Positions 9,400 through 16,758 of a stretch of 64,000 bases of DNA are shown here, one piece after another. The stretch is taken from the NCBI GenBank assembly GCA_024236175.1, contig JACKKY010000007.1, positions 124,001 to 188,000 on the forward strand, in the 5' to 3' direction. The notes beneath the pieces are model-generated. The model did not search any database and was not told the origin of the DNA. It saw only the letters and a list, made by a program, of their open reading frames with translations. Position 1 is the stretch's first letter, and every line of letters begins with the position of its first letter. The position numbers and the translations under genes were made by a program. Source of the DNA: Novosphingobium sp. (GTDB lineage Bacteria > Pseudomonadota > Alphaproteobacteria > Sphingomonadales > Sphingomonadaceae).

Positions 9400-10409
9400 A
9401 CCGGCCACCCGATCATCCCGAGATTCCCCCGAGCAGGATCGGCGTGCTGCTGGTCAATCTCGGCACGCCCGACGCGCCGACACCGGCGGCCGTACGCCGC
9501 TATCTCGCCGAATTCCTGTCCGATCGTCGCGTGGTGGAAATCCCGCCGCTGGTCTGGCAGCCGATCCTGCGCGGGATCATCCTCAATACGCGGCCTCGCA
9601 AGTCCGCCCATGCCTATGCCCAGGTCTGGACCGACGAGGGTGCCCCGCTTGCTGCGATCACCGCCGCGCAGGCGCGCGGCCTGCAGCAGCGGCTGGGCGA
9701 TGCGGTGCAGGTCGGATGGGCGATGCGCTACGGCAATCCGGCGATGGCCAGTCAACTCGACCTCATGAAGGCGCAGGGTTGCGAGCGTGTGCTTGTCGCA
9801 CCGCTCTATCCACAATATTCGGCCGCGACCACGGCGTCGGCGCTCGACGCCCTCGGCGACTGGCTGGAAGGCCAGCGCTGGCTGCCCGCGATCCGCACGC
9901 TGCCGGCCTATCACGATGATCCCGCCCATATCGCCGCGTTGCGGACGGACCTCTCGAGACAGCTGTCCGCCCTCGCATTCCGGCCCGAGGTGTTGCTGCT
10001 GAGCTTTCACGGCATGCCAGAGCGCACGCTGCATCTCGGCGATCCCTATCACTGCCAGTGCCGCAAGACCGCGCGTTTGCTGGGCGAGGCGATGGCGGGC
10101 GATTGGCCCGGCCTGCGTATCGAAGTCGCGTTCCAGTCGCGCTTCGGCAAGGCGAAATGGCTGGCCCCCTATACCGATGTCGTCCTGGCCGAGGAGGCAG
10201 GCCGGGGCACGAAGCGGCTCGCCGTGGCCGCGCCGGGCTTTGCCGCCGATTGCCTTGAAACCCGGGAGGAGCTGGCGATCAGGGGACGGGAGCAGTTCCT
10301 GGCAGCGGGCGGCCGCGAGTTCGCGGCACTCGACTGCCTCAATGACAGCGAAACGGGCATGGAGATGCTGGAAACGCTGGTCCGCCGCGAGCTTTCCGGC
10401 TGGTTGTAA
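9396..10409 (+). CDS. hemH: Ferrochelatase (protoheme ferro-lyase)
   Basis: Inserts ferrous iron into protoporphyrin IX in the last step of protoheme synthesis. The start VLLVNLGTPDAP is diagnostic, and the catalytic His205 is in LSFHGMPERT. The acidic residue expected opposite is Glu288 in APGFAADCLETREE. A cysteine cluster CQCRKT follows the HGMP motif. The 337-residue length is normal. The ATG overlaps the preceding stop by four bases (ATGA), indicating coupling to the oxidoreductase gene. The heme made here would feed the cytochrome oxidase encoded near the other end of the window. Confidence 0.96.
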   Translation: MNRPPDHPEIPPSRIGVLLVNLGTPDAPTPAAVRRYLAEFLSDRRVVEIPPLVWQPILRGIILNTRPRKSAHAYAQVWTDEGAPLAAITAAQARGLQQRLGDAVQVGWAMRYGNPAMASQLDLMKAQGCERVLVAPLYPQYSAATTASALDALGDWLEGQRWLPAIRTLPAYHDDPAHIAALRTDLSRQLSALAFRPEVLLLSFHGMPERTLHLGDPYHCQCRKTARLLGEAMAGDWPGLRIEVAFQSRFGKAKWLAPYTDVVLAEEAGRGTKRLAVAAPGFAADCLETREELAIRGREQFLAAGGREFAALDCLNDSETGMEMLETLVRRELSGWL

Positions 10410-10410
10410 C

Positions 10411-11562
10411 GTGGACAGGCCAGATCGCCCCCTCAGGATTCTGGTGATGTCAGAAGGCTGGCAAGGCGCACTGGCCTGCATCCAGTCGCTGGGCCGCAGG
10501 GGACATCACATCTATACGCTCGCCGGTTCCGAAGTCTCGATCAATTCCCGCTCGTCGCATGTCAGGGGCGTGGCCAGACACTCCGGCCCGAGGGGTCTGG
10601 GATCGCACGCGAACTTCGTGATGAAGCTGGTCGAGAAACACCGGCTGGACCTTGTTATTCCGGTGTCCGATGGCGATGCGCGGATCCTGGCCCGTTGCAG
10701 GACCCTGTCCGGCGATGTCGAGCGGTACGGCGTGAGCGATGAGGATGCGGTCGACGTTGCGATCAGTCGCAATCGCACGGTGGAACTGTGTCGCAAGCTG
10801 GATATCGCGACGCCGCGCACATCCTTCGCGACGATGGAAAATGCCATGTCCGCCTGCCAGGAGATCGGCTTTCCCTGCTACCTGAAGGTGTCGGGCACCA
10901 CCGCCTCGCGCGGCGTATTCCTGCTGAAAAGTCAGGCGGATCTTCGCGAACGGCTTGGAATACTTTCGCGCAATGCCGAATTCCAGATCCAGGAGGCGGT
11001 CGATGGGGAACTCGTCGGCGTCACAGGATTTTGCCTTGATGGCGAACTCCTCGCGGGTTTCTCCTTCCAGAGCCTGCGCGGAACTGCGCAAGGCGGAACC
11101 TCGCCGCATGCCGTGATCGTCGAGGATGCCGGCCTGCTCGATGCGCTGAGGCGTATCGCCGGGGCGCTCGCTTGGACCGGCGGGATCGATCTGGATTTCA
11201 TTGCCACGCCGGATGGCGGGCACGTCCTGCTGGAAATCAATCCCCGGCTCTCGGGGACGGCGATCTTCGGGCTCAAGCGGGGCATCGACTTGCCGGCCGG
11301 CTATCTGCCGTGGTCGCGCTCCGCTGCCGACCTTGAATGCCAGCCGGAAGACGCCGACGCGACGGGTTACGTCAGCCTGGTCGAGGAAGCGCGCTCGATT
11401 GCCAACGGCGGTGCCGAGATGGTCGCGCGGTCCGCCGACTTCCGCAGGGAGCATGCCTGTGTCGACAACGCTTTCTGGGGCGACCCCGGCTATTCGCGCG
11501 CGCTGTTTCATGCCGTCTGGAACATCAGCTTCGCGTCGACTGCACCTGCAGACCCGCATTGA
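10411..11562 (+). CDS. ATP-grasp domain protein, ligase of unknown substrate
   Basis: Likely ATP-dependent carboxylate-amine or related ligase. The N-terminus (about residues 8-110) looks like a pre-ATP-grasp Rossmann fold, starting LRILVMSEGW. The ATP-grasp domain shows a nucleotide-binding Lys159 in FPCYLKVSG, Asp262 in GGIDLDF, and the magnesium-binding cluster Glu275, Asn277 and Arg279 in LLEINPRLSG. The GTG at 10411, immediately after the hemH stop, gives 383 residues; an ATG at 10447 is an alternative that would remove the first strand's lead. It is probably the last gene of the mrp-hemH run. No partner gene reveals the substrate, and the biotin carboxylase or PurK families do not fit by length. 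Confidence 0.7.
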   Translation: MDRPDRPLRILVMSEGWQGALACIQSLGRRGHHIYTLAGSEVSINSRSSHVRGVARHSGPRGLGSHANFVMKLVEKHRLDLVIPVSDGDARILARCRTLSGDVERYGVSDEDAVDVAISRNRTVELCRKLDIATPRTSFATMENAMSACQEIGFPCYLKVSGTTASRGVFLLKSQADLRERLGILSRNAEFQIQEAVDGELVGVTGFCLDGELLAGFSFQSLRGTAQGGTSPHAVIVEDAGLLDALRRIAGALAWTGGIDLDFIATPDGGHVLLEINPRLSGTAIFGLKRGIDLPAGYLPWSRSAADLECQPEDADATGYVSLVEEARSIANGGAEMVARSADFRREHACVDNAFWGDPGYSRALFHAVWNISFASTAPADPH

Positions 11563-11635
11563 CGCGCCCGTGGCTTTGCGCTGCCTTGGGCAATCACGAG
11601 TCCCGAATCCTCTAGGGGCCGCAAGGGAGAGCATC

Positions 11636-12505
11636 ATGGCCGAAGCCGATCCGCTGTTTCCGCAGCGCTATCTTCACACGATTCACGCGGCGCCGGAATG
11701 CGAGCGACTGCGGCGGATATATACCGACGTGTTCGGCGGTCTCGTTTTTCACGAGAGCTATTATCCTCCCGAAGACCGGGACGCGGCGCTGCTTTATGTG
11801 GCCGATCACATGATCGAGGTCATGTCGCCGCGGGATACGCAGGACATGGGCTTCATGTTTGCCCGCTATGTCGCGAAGACAGGGCCCGGCTACCACTCGA
11901 TCTCCTTCCGCGTCGCCAGCGCGGAAGCCGCCCACGAACGGTGCCGGGAACTGGGCGTGCTGATCAATACCGAGGGGCCGGGCCTGATCTTCCTGCATCC
12001 CAAGAGCACCGGCGGCATCATCATGGAACTGACCGACCACATGATGCCGAACGACCCCTGGGACCTGCCGAACTGGCGCCGCGACTGGGCCGTCGGCAGG
12101 CCTCAGAAACCGCACGCTCTCTCACATATCGTCTGCGCGCCGCGCAATCCGGAAGCGGCGGTGTTCTTCCTCACAGACGTATTGAGCGGCCAGGCGCACG
12201 ATCCGGTCGAGATCGAGTGGCCCGAGCGGGCCACCGCGACGCGCGTCGACGTCGCCGACGCGACCTTGCTGGTCCTCGATCCCGCGGACCGGGAAAACGG
12301 CGCGCTGGCGCGGTTTGCCAACGGCCCCAATGGCGGGGTCTATGCCCTTGCGTGGAAAGTCGCCGATCCCGAGGCCGCCGCGGCCCATTTCGGCAACAAC
12401 CACAGCGGCAACGTCCCGGGTGAACCGGCTCCGGCGGGCAGCGGCTACACGCATGCCTTCATGCTGGACGGCGCCCGGCACTGGTTCGTCGCCGATCCTG
12501 GCTGA
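11636..12505 (+). CDS. VOC family (glyoxalase/extradiol dioxygenase fold) protein
   Basis: Two-module vicinal oxygen chelate protein. The first module begins LHTIHAAPECERLRRIYTDVFGG (about residues 12-130), and the second begins ALSHIVCAPRNPEAAVFF (about 158-285). Such proteins bind metal and act as dioxygenases, lyases or epimerases. The ATG has GGGAGA six bases upstream, so the much longer upstream open frame is not used. Length is 289 residues. The gene is separate from the ATP-grasp gene by about 70 bases. It is similar in layout to the second VOC gene at 46.5 kb, which sits next to a Rieske oxygenase, so a role in aromatic or acyl catabolism is a reasonable guess. Confidence 0.8.
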   Translation: MAEADPLFPQRYLHTIHAAPECERLRRIYTDVFGGLVFHESYYPPEDRDAALLYVADHMIEVMSPRDTQDMGFMFARYVAKTGPGYHSISFRVASAEAAHERCRELGVLINTEGPGLIFLHPKSTGGIIMELTDHMMPNDPWDLPNWRRDWAVGRPQKPHALSHIVCAPRNPEAAVFFLTDVLSGQAHDPVEIEWPERATATRVDVADATLLVLDPADRENGALARFANGPNGGVYALAWKVADPEAAAAHFGNNHSGNVPGEPAPAGSGYTHAFMLDGARHWFVADPG

Positions 12506-12533
12506 AGCGTAGTCATTCCTGGCTGAAACAATC

Positions 12534-12627
12534 GTCGTCATTCCCGCGAAAGCGGGAACCCGGCTCCCGAACCCTTGACCTGACGCTACGTCAGGCACCG
12601 GGTCCCCGCTTTCGCGGAGACGACGAT
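12534..12627. repeat. Palindromic intergenic repeat, copy 1 of 3
   Basis: Begins with TTCCCGCGAAAGCGGGAA at 12541-12558, a perfect palindrome with a GAAA loop, and ends with the inverted counterpart TCCCCGCTTTCGCGG near 12603-12617 and GACGACG. The two ends can pair to make one long hairpin with small terminal hairpins. The middle (GACCTGACG...CGTCAGG) forms another inverted repeat. It lies between the convergent VOC and acyl-CoA ligase genes. Related copies are at 22826 and 49687. Confidence 0.85.
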
Positions 12628-12671
12628 CCGATAAGCGACGATGCTTATCCGGGCCTGTTCCTTCGTTCCGG

Positions 12672-14216
12672 TCAGGCGCGTCCCAGCTTTTCGGCCATCA
12701 TCTTTTCGACGAGGCGCTTCGATACCTTGTTGGAATGGAGCATCGGCACCTCTTCGCGGGTGATCTCGACATAGGCGCGCGGCACCTTGTAGCTTGACAG
12801 CTTCTGGCGCAGCTGCGCCTCGATATCGGTGAAATCGAGCTTGGCTCCTTCGCGCGGGACGACGGCGGCGACTACGAGCTGGCCGCGCTCCTTGTCCGGC
12901 AGGCCGACGACATAGGCGTTGTGCACGCCTTCCAGCGCCTGCATTTCCATCTCGACTTCGGCGGGCGAGACGTTCGAGCCGGCGGCCTTGATCATGTCGC
13001 CGTTGCGGCCGACGAAATGGACGCGGGTGCCTTCCACAAGGCACATGTCGCCGGTGTGATAGTAGCCGTCCGGCGTGAAATATCCTTCCCGCTCGATCTT
13101 GTGCAGCCCGGGCGTGACCGGATAGCCGCGGATCTGCAGCTCGCCGATCTCGCCGTCGCCGACCGGCTGGTCGTTCTCGTCGGCGATCCGCACGTCATAG
13201 CGATCGGCGAAATGGTCCATCGGCGCGCAGACCGGATAGCCTTCGGCGCGGAACTCGTCGCCGTAGGAGTAGGGCCCCAGCGTCTCGCTCATACCCAGGC
13301 CCCACCAGGGCTTGGGCTGGTTGGACAGCAACGCGAGATCGTCGTCCGAAAGCACGCTGCCCATCGCCACGCGGCTGTTGTTCAGCGTCTTTTCGGCGCA
13401 GACGGTGATTGCACCCACTTCCCAGTTGGGCATGAGATACATCATCATGCCGCCCACCCAGAACATCGGCAGCATGGCGTTGCTTTCCTGGCCGCGCTTC
13501 GGACCGATCATCCCGCGCAGGTAGTGGGCGCGGAACATCACCGGCCCGTGATTGTGCTTCACCCCCTTGGGCAGCGCCATCGAGCCGGACGTGTAGATTT
13601 CCACCATCTGGTCGGTCGGGTGAACCTCCGACTCGATTTCGGTGAGCAGCTCCTCGCTCACCGAAGCCGCTGCCTCGCCAAGGGTGCTCAGGTCGCGGAT
13701 GGTGGGCGGAAGCGCGTCTCCGGTGGAGAGGATCCAGCGCAGGAACGGCGTCTTGCCGATCCGCAGGTCCGGGTCGTTCGTTTCGAGAAGCTCGGGCAGC
13801 GCCTCGCAGATCCGCTCGACGTAATCCTTGCCCAGCAGCTCGCGCTGGACGATCAGGCCGTGCACGTCGGACTGGCGCAGCACGCGCACCAGCTCGTTGG
13901 AGCGGATCAGGGTGCTGATCGGAATGGCGATCGCGCCGATGCGGGAAATCGCGGCGAGCAGCATCGCGAAATCGGGGTTGTTGCCCGAAATGAAGCCAAC
14001 GCGCATGCCCTTGCCGACGCCCTTCGCGATGAGGCCGCGGGCCAGCTCGGCCGATTTGTCGTCGAGCTCGCGAAAACTCATGACCCAGTCCGGGCCGTCC
14101 TCGGGACGGAAGACGACGGCGGGTTCGTCGCCATAGGCAGCCGCGGCGGCGCGGATCAGCTGCGGAAAGGTCTCGGCCGAAGCGGGATCGGTCACGGCGC
14201 CGTTTGGTTTGCTCAC
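12672..14216 (-). CDS. AMP-forming acyl-CoA synthetase/ligase
   Basis: ANL-superfamily enzyme that activates a carboxylic acid to its CoA thioester through an acyl-adenylate. The P-loop A3 motif reads YTSGSMALPKGVKH, with Ser-Met where Thr-Thr/Gly is usual. A5 is GMSETLGPY, A7/A8 is YHTGDMCLVE and GRNGDMIKAAG, and the C-terminal catalytic lysine is in LHSNKVSKRL. The frame is open to 14375, but GTG at 14216 has GAGAGGA about nine bases upstream and starts a typical N-terminus (VSKPNGAV), giving 514 residues. A 258-base region separates it from the divergent regulator gene. It probably supplies CoA thioesters to the neighbouring beta-oxidation type enzymes. Confidence 0.88.
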   Translation of the reverse strand: MSKPNGAVTDPASAETFPQLIRAAAAAYGDEPAVVFRPEDGPDWVMSFRELDDKSAELARGLIAKGVGKGMRVGFISGNNPDFAMLLAAISRIGAIAIPISTLIRSNELVRVLRQSDVHGLIVQRELLGKDYVERICEALPELLETNDPDLRIGKTPFLRWILSTGDALPPTIRDLSTLGEAAASVSEELLTEIESEVHPTDQMVEIYTSGSMALPKGVKHNHGPVMFRAHYLRGMIGPKRGQESNAMLPMFWVGGMMMYLMPNWEVGAITVCAEKTLNNSRVAMGSVLSDDDLALLSNQPKPWWGLGMSETLGPYSYGDEFRAEGYPVCAPMDHFADRYDVRIADENDQPVGDGEIGELQIRGYPVTPGLHKIEREGYFTPDGYYHTGDMCLVEGTRVHFVGRNGDMIKAAGSNVSPAEVEMEMQALEGVHNAYVVGLPDKERGQLVVAAVVPREGAKLDFTDIEAQLRQKLSSYKVPRAYVEITREEVPMLHSNKVSKRLVEKMMAEKLGRA

Positions 14217-14417
14217 GAAATTCCATCCTCTCTCAGAATCAGGTTCCGCTACCATCACTGGCACTGCCGAAACAAGGAGAACCAGTTCGCCATGCGGAAG
14301 GGAATGTCCGGATAGCGTATGTCCGGGCCGTTGTGGGGCAGGAACGGGGCACGAGGTCCTGTGGGGGAATAACATCGGTACTTGTTTTCCGCATCGCGCA
14401 CAAAGGTGGCTCCATTC

Positions 14418-14450
14418 TTGACATAATCCCTTTTTGTTCTACTCATGTTC
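14418..14450 (+). promoter_or_regulatory. Candidate promoter with GTTC-N7-GTTC (LexA-like) box
   Basis: TTGACA at 14418-14423 lies 17 bases before a weak -10 region. Overlapping that region is GTTC-TACTCAT-GTTC at 14436-14450, which has the exact direct-repeat spacing of the alphaproteobacterial LexA operator. The ATG of the regulator gene is at 14475. One such match is expected by chance in a window this size, so only its position inside a promoter-like region makes it notable. Confidence 0.35.
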
Positions 14451-14474
14451 CAGCATTGGAACGGAGTCGCACTC

Positions 14475-15485
14475 ATGAGCCCCCCACGTCCTGAACAGGC
14501 CGATTTTGCCTATGCCGCGCCGGCCAACGATGCGGCCGGGTTGCCAATGGCACTATCGATCTTCGCTGATCGGCTCCATTTGCGAGCAGAGCTGCGCGAG
14601 GATGCACAGGCGGCTGGCTTCCGTGTCACCGAGGCGTCCGGTGTCGCCAGCCTGCTCGGCTGCAAGGCCCGTGCGCTGGGCGAAGTGGTGCTGCTCGATT
14701 GCCCCGAAATCGACGGAGCGGCTCTGGCCGCGCTGGCCCGGCTCGACATGCGCGCCGCCCATTGCGGGGCGCACCTTATCGTCTCGACCAGCGTCGATGC
14801 TCTCGACGACGTGTTCGCATGCATGGATCAGTCGAATCCGCAAATTCTCGTCGATCCCACCCGTGCCGATCGGATGATCGCGCTGGGCCGCGTCCTGATG
14901 CGGTTTCCCAATCTGCGGCTGCGCGAGATCGCCGAGGAAGACCGGGTGCTGCTGCTGCGCCTTACCGAACAGGTCGGCAAGATCGCGGAGCGGCTTGACC
15001 GCCTGCGTTCGCCGCGCCCGGGTCTGGGCGAGACGGCCGGCGAAGACGGCGCCTTCCGTTTCGAGGCTCCCAGGCGTGGCTATTCCGGGGACGGGGACGA
15101 CAGTTCCGGCCGGCTAGTGCGGTCGACAAGGCCGCCGCTCCCGGACCCGCGTCTCGTGCGCCGGATCATCCGGCAGCGTCAGCTACGCGCGCGTTTCTTC
15201 GATGGCGATCTGTTTGCCGACCCGGCCTGGGACATGCTGCTGGATCTTACCGCGGCGCGCGCCGAGCATACGCGCGTTTCGGTGACATCGCTGTGCATCG
15301 CCTCGGCCGTGCCGCCGACGACCGCGCTGAGGTGGATCGGCCAGATGACGGAGGCCGGGCTGTTCGAGCGGGTCGAAGACGAGGCCGACCGCCGCCGTGC
15401 CTTTATCGCGCTGAGCGAAGGGGCGGCCGACGCGATGGCGCGCTATTTTGCCGAACTGGACAAGGACGCGGCGCGACTGGTCTAG
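14475..15485 (+). CDS. Winged-helix (MarR-like) transcriptional regulator with N-terminal receiver-like region
   Basis: The C-terminal 100 residues (about 235-336) read as a MarR-like winged helix: VSVTSLCIASAVPPTTALRW as the recognition helix region, then an EDEADRRRAFIALSEGA wing. The first 140 residues alternate strands and helices like a degenerate receiver or flavodoxin fold, with no clear phosphoryl-acceptor set. A charged linker (about 180-215) joins them. ATG at 14475 has GGAG nine bases upstream, so it is preferred to the ATG at 14445; length 336. This architecture is common in sphingomonads. Its target is unknown; it could control the divergent ligase gene. A stem-loop follows at 15552. 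Confidence 0.7.
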   Translation: MSPPRPEQADFAYAAPANDAAGLPMALSIFADRLHLRAELREDAQAAGFRVTEASGVASLLGCKARALGEVVLLDCPEIDGAALAALARLDMRAAHCGAHLIVSTSVDALDDVFACMDQSNPQILVDPTRADRMIALGRVLMRFPNLRLREIAEEDRVLLLRLTEQVGKIAERLDRLRSPRPGLGETAGEDGAFRFEAPRRGYSGDGDDSSGRLVRSTRPPLPDPRLVRRIIRQRQLRARFFDGDLFADPAWDMLLDLTAARAEHTRVSVTSLCIASAVPPTTALRWIGQMTEAGLFERVEDEADRRRAFIALSEGAADAMARYFAELDKDAARLV

Positions 15486-15551
15486 TTTTCCCGACCGGAC
15501 CGGTCGGATTGGCAACGCCCGCCGGCCTTTTCGCTGCAACGACAAAAAGTT

Positions 15552-15572
15552 GCCCCCGCTCTTGGCGGGGGC
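15552..15572 (-). terminator. Rho-independent terminator, best read on the minus strand
   Basis: GCCCCCGC at 15552-15559 pairs with GCGGGGGC at 15565-15572 around a five-base loop. On the minus strand the hairpin is followed by AACTTTTT, so it terminates the small gene that stops at 15649. On the plus strand it may also slow transcription leaving the regulator gene, but it lacks a U tract there. Confidence 0.75.
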
Positions 15573-15648
15573 AGTTGGGGGTTGCTTCGTTGGGGTGCTT
15601 TTCGGCCTTCCGCGGCACGGGGAAGGCCCGGGAGGGACAGTCGGAAAC

Positions 15649-15849
15649 TTATCGATCGGGGGAAATCCGGCTGTCGGCCGGTGGCGCGGTGTCGGATGAG
15701 TCATGCTTGTCGCGCTCGAATTCCTCGGCGAGATTTTCCCAGCGATCGGCGGCTTTCTTGTGCATCAGTCGCACCATGCGCAGATCGGAAGACGCGGCTG
15801 CCTGCCTCTGCTCCTCGGCTCGCTGGCGATATTCCCTGGGATGGGCCAT
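15649..15849 (-). CDS. Small conserved-type hypothetical protein, charged helical
   Basis: 66-residue protein, almost all helix, beginning MAHPREYRQRAEEQRQ and ending in an acidic, Pro/Ser-containing tail. Short Arg/Glu/Ala-rich proteins of this pattern (YRxRAEE...WxxLAEEFE) are frequent in sphingomonads and have no known function. ATG at 15849 is preceded by AGGAGG at ideal spacing, so the frame extension to 15882 is rejected. A proper terminator follows at 15552-15572, so this is a self-contained monocistronic unit. Confidence 0.75.
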   Translation of the reverse strand: MAHPREYRQRAEEQRQAAASSDLRMVRLMHKKAADRWENLAEEFERDKHDSSDTAPPADSRISPDR

Positions 15850-16188
15850 CGAGGCCTCCTGCTGCGCTGGTGAACACGGCAAGAATTGCGCACCCGGATT
15901 TTCATCCGGTTTACAGGGATGGTTAGGATTTTAATCTTTCGATTCGGTCATCGGATCGCATGGAAGTGTCGTGCGGCGTCGCCAGGCGCTGTCCGCCATG
16001 CGCGCGGGCCGCGAACCGTGCCTCACATGCGCCCGGCTGCTGGAACTATTTGCCGCCCGGATCGTTATGCCCCTGCTGTCGTCGCCGGACCGGCGTCCGC
16101 GATGCCCCTGAAGTCGCCTGACGGAATGGCGGCGGCAGCAAACCTGCGGCGCTCCCGCAAGCCGCCTGCTCCGGGACGATAGCTGTTC
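15850..16188. other. Intergenic stretch with no recognised gene
   Basis: About 340 bases between two small minus-strand genes. Short open frames exist on both strands (for example 15886-16182), but they have no ribosome site, no family resemblance and an Arg/Pro-rich composition typical of out-of-frame GC-rich DNA. The left part, near 15850-15900, must contain the promoter of the 66-residue gene. I see no RNA gene or long repeat here. Confidence 0.5.
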
Positions 16189-16419
16189 CTAGCGCGTTTT
16201 GGCGTTGCGCCTGATCACCGGTCCCGGTGGCGCCTTGGGCGAAGGCACAGGCGCCGGAGGGGGAGGCGGCGAGGGAGGCGTGACGCTGACCTTGGCTACC
16301 GAAGCAGCACACGCGGTCGAGCCGTAAGGCGCGAAGAATTCGATCCTGACGGGCGAGGCAGGGTCCGCGGTTGTGCTGCCGTGCCGATGCGATCCGTCGC
16401 TGCTGCGCTTGCTGGTCAT
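16189..16419 (-). CDS. Possible small hypothetical protein with Pro-rich tail
   Basis: Open frame of 76 residues from ATG at 16419, product starting MTSKRSSDGSHRHGS. A middle part (SPVRIEFFAPYG) looks like a short structured segment, and a Pro/Ser/Ala-rich tail follows from about residue 48. An AGGGGG-like ribosome site lies somewhat far upstream. The frame could be chance in GC-rich DNA; it is listed because the segment between the tRNA and the previous gene has no other candidate. Confidence 0.3.
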   Translation of the reverse strand: MTSKRSSDGSHRHGSTTADPASPVRIEFFAPYGSTACAASVAKVSVTPPSPPPPPAPVPSPKAPPGPVIRRNAKTR

Positions 16420-16543
16420 TGCAGGTAGGCCCCCTGTCAGATTCGCCAAGGCTTAGAGAGTAGCCGGGCAGGGCCCAAGGTCAATCCTGCGCCGGAGAGC
16501 GGGGTTCAGGCCAATGCCCATGGTCGAGCGTGCAGGGGAAGTA

Positions 16544-16619
16544 TGGTGGGCGGTGACGGGCTCGAACCGCCGACCCTCTCGGTGTAAACGAGATGCTCTA
16601 CCAACTGAGCTAACCGCCC
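16544..16619 (-). tRNA. tRNA-Val, anticodon UAC
   Basis: The minus strand folds as a complete cloverleaf: acceptor GGGCGGT/ACCGCCC, D arm with GCTCAGTTGGTAGAGC, anticodon stem TCTCG/CGAGA around the loop TTTACAC (anticodon UAC), variable loop, and T arm GGCGGTTCGAGCCCGTC. The discriminator A is followed by an encoded CCA. Length is 76 bases including CCA. It reads valine GUA-type codons. It is not next to any integrase or repeat that would mark it as an attachment site. Confidence 0.95.
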
Positions 16620-16758
16620 AGGCACGAAGGCACTTGTGCCGGAACGCGCGCCCTTAGACCAAACCGTTCGAACGGGAAAGAGGTAACCCGGCCGCGCAAT
16701 ACGTGGCCCCGGACACTGAGTGCGAACGGGGCCGCGTATTACTGTCGTCGGAGTGCGG

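Noticed and set aside
12921..14315. 464-codon plus-strand frame over the acyl-CoA ligase
   Set aside because: Shadow of the ligase gene; His/Asp/Gly-rich with no family features.
15886..16182. 98-codon plus-strand frame in the gap near 16 kb
   Set aside because: No ribosome site, Arg/Pro-rich, no family resemblance; more likely chance.
16544..16619. tRNA-Val as an island attachment site
   Set aside because: No integrase next to it and no second partial copy of the tRNA end noticed elsewhere in the window.
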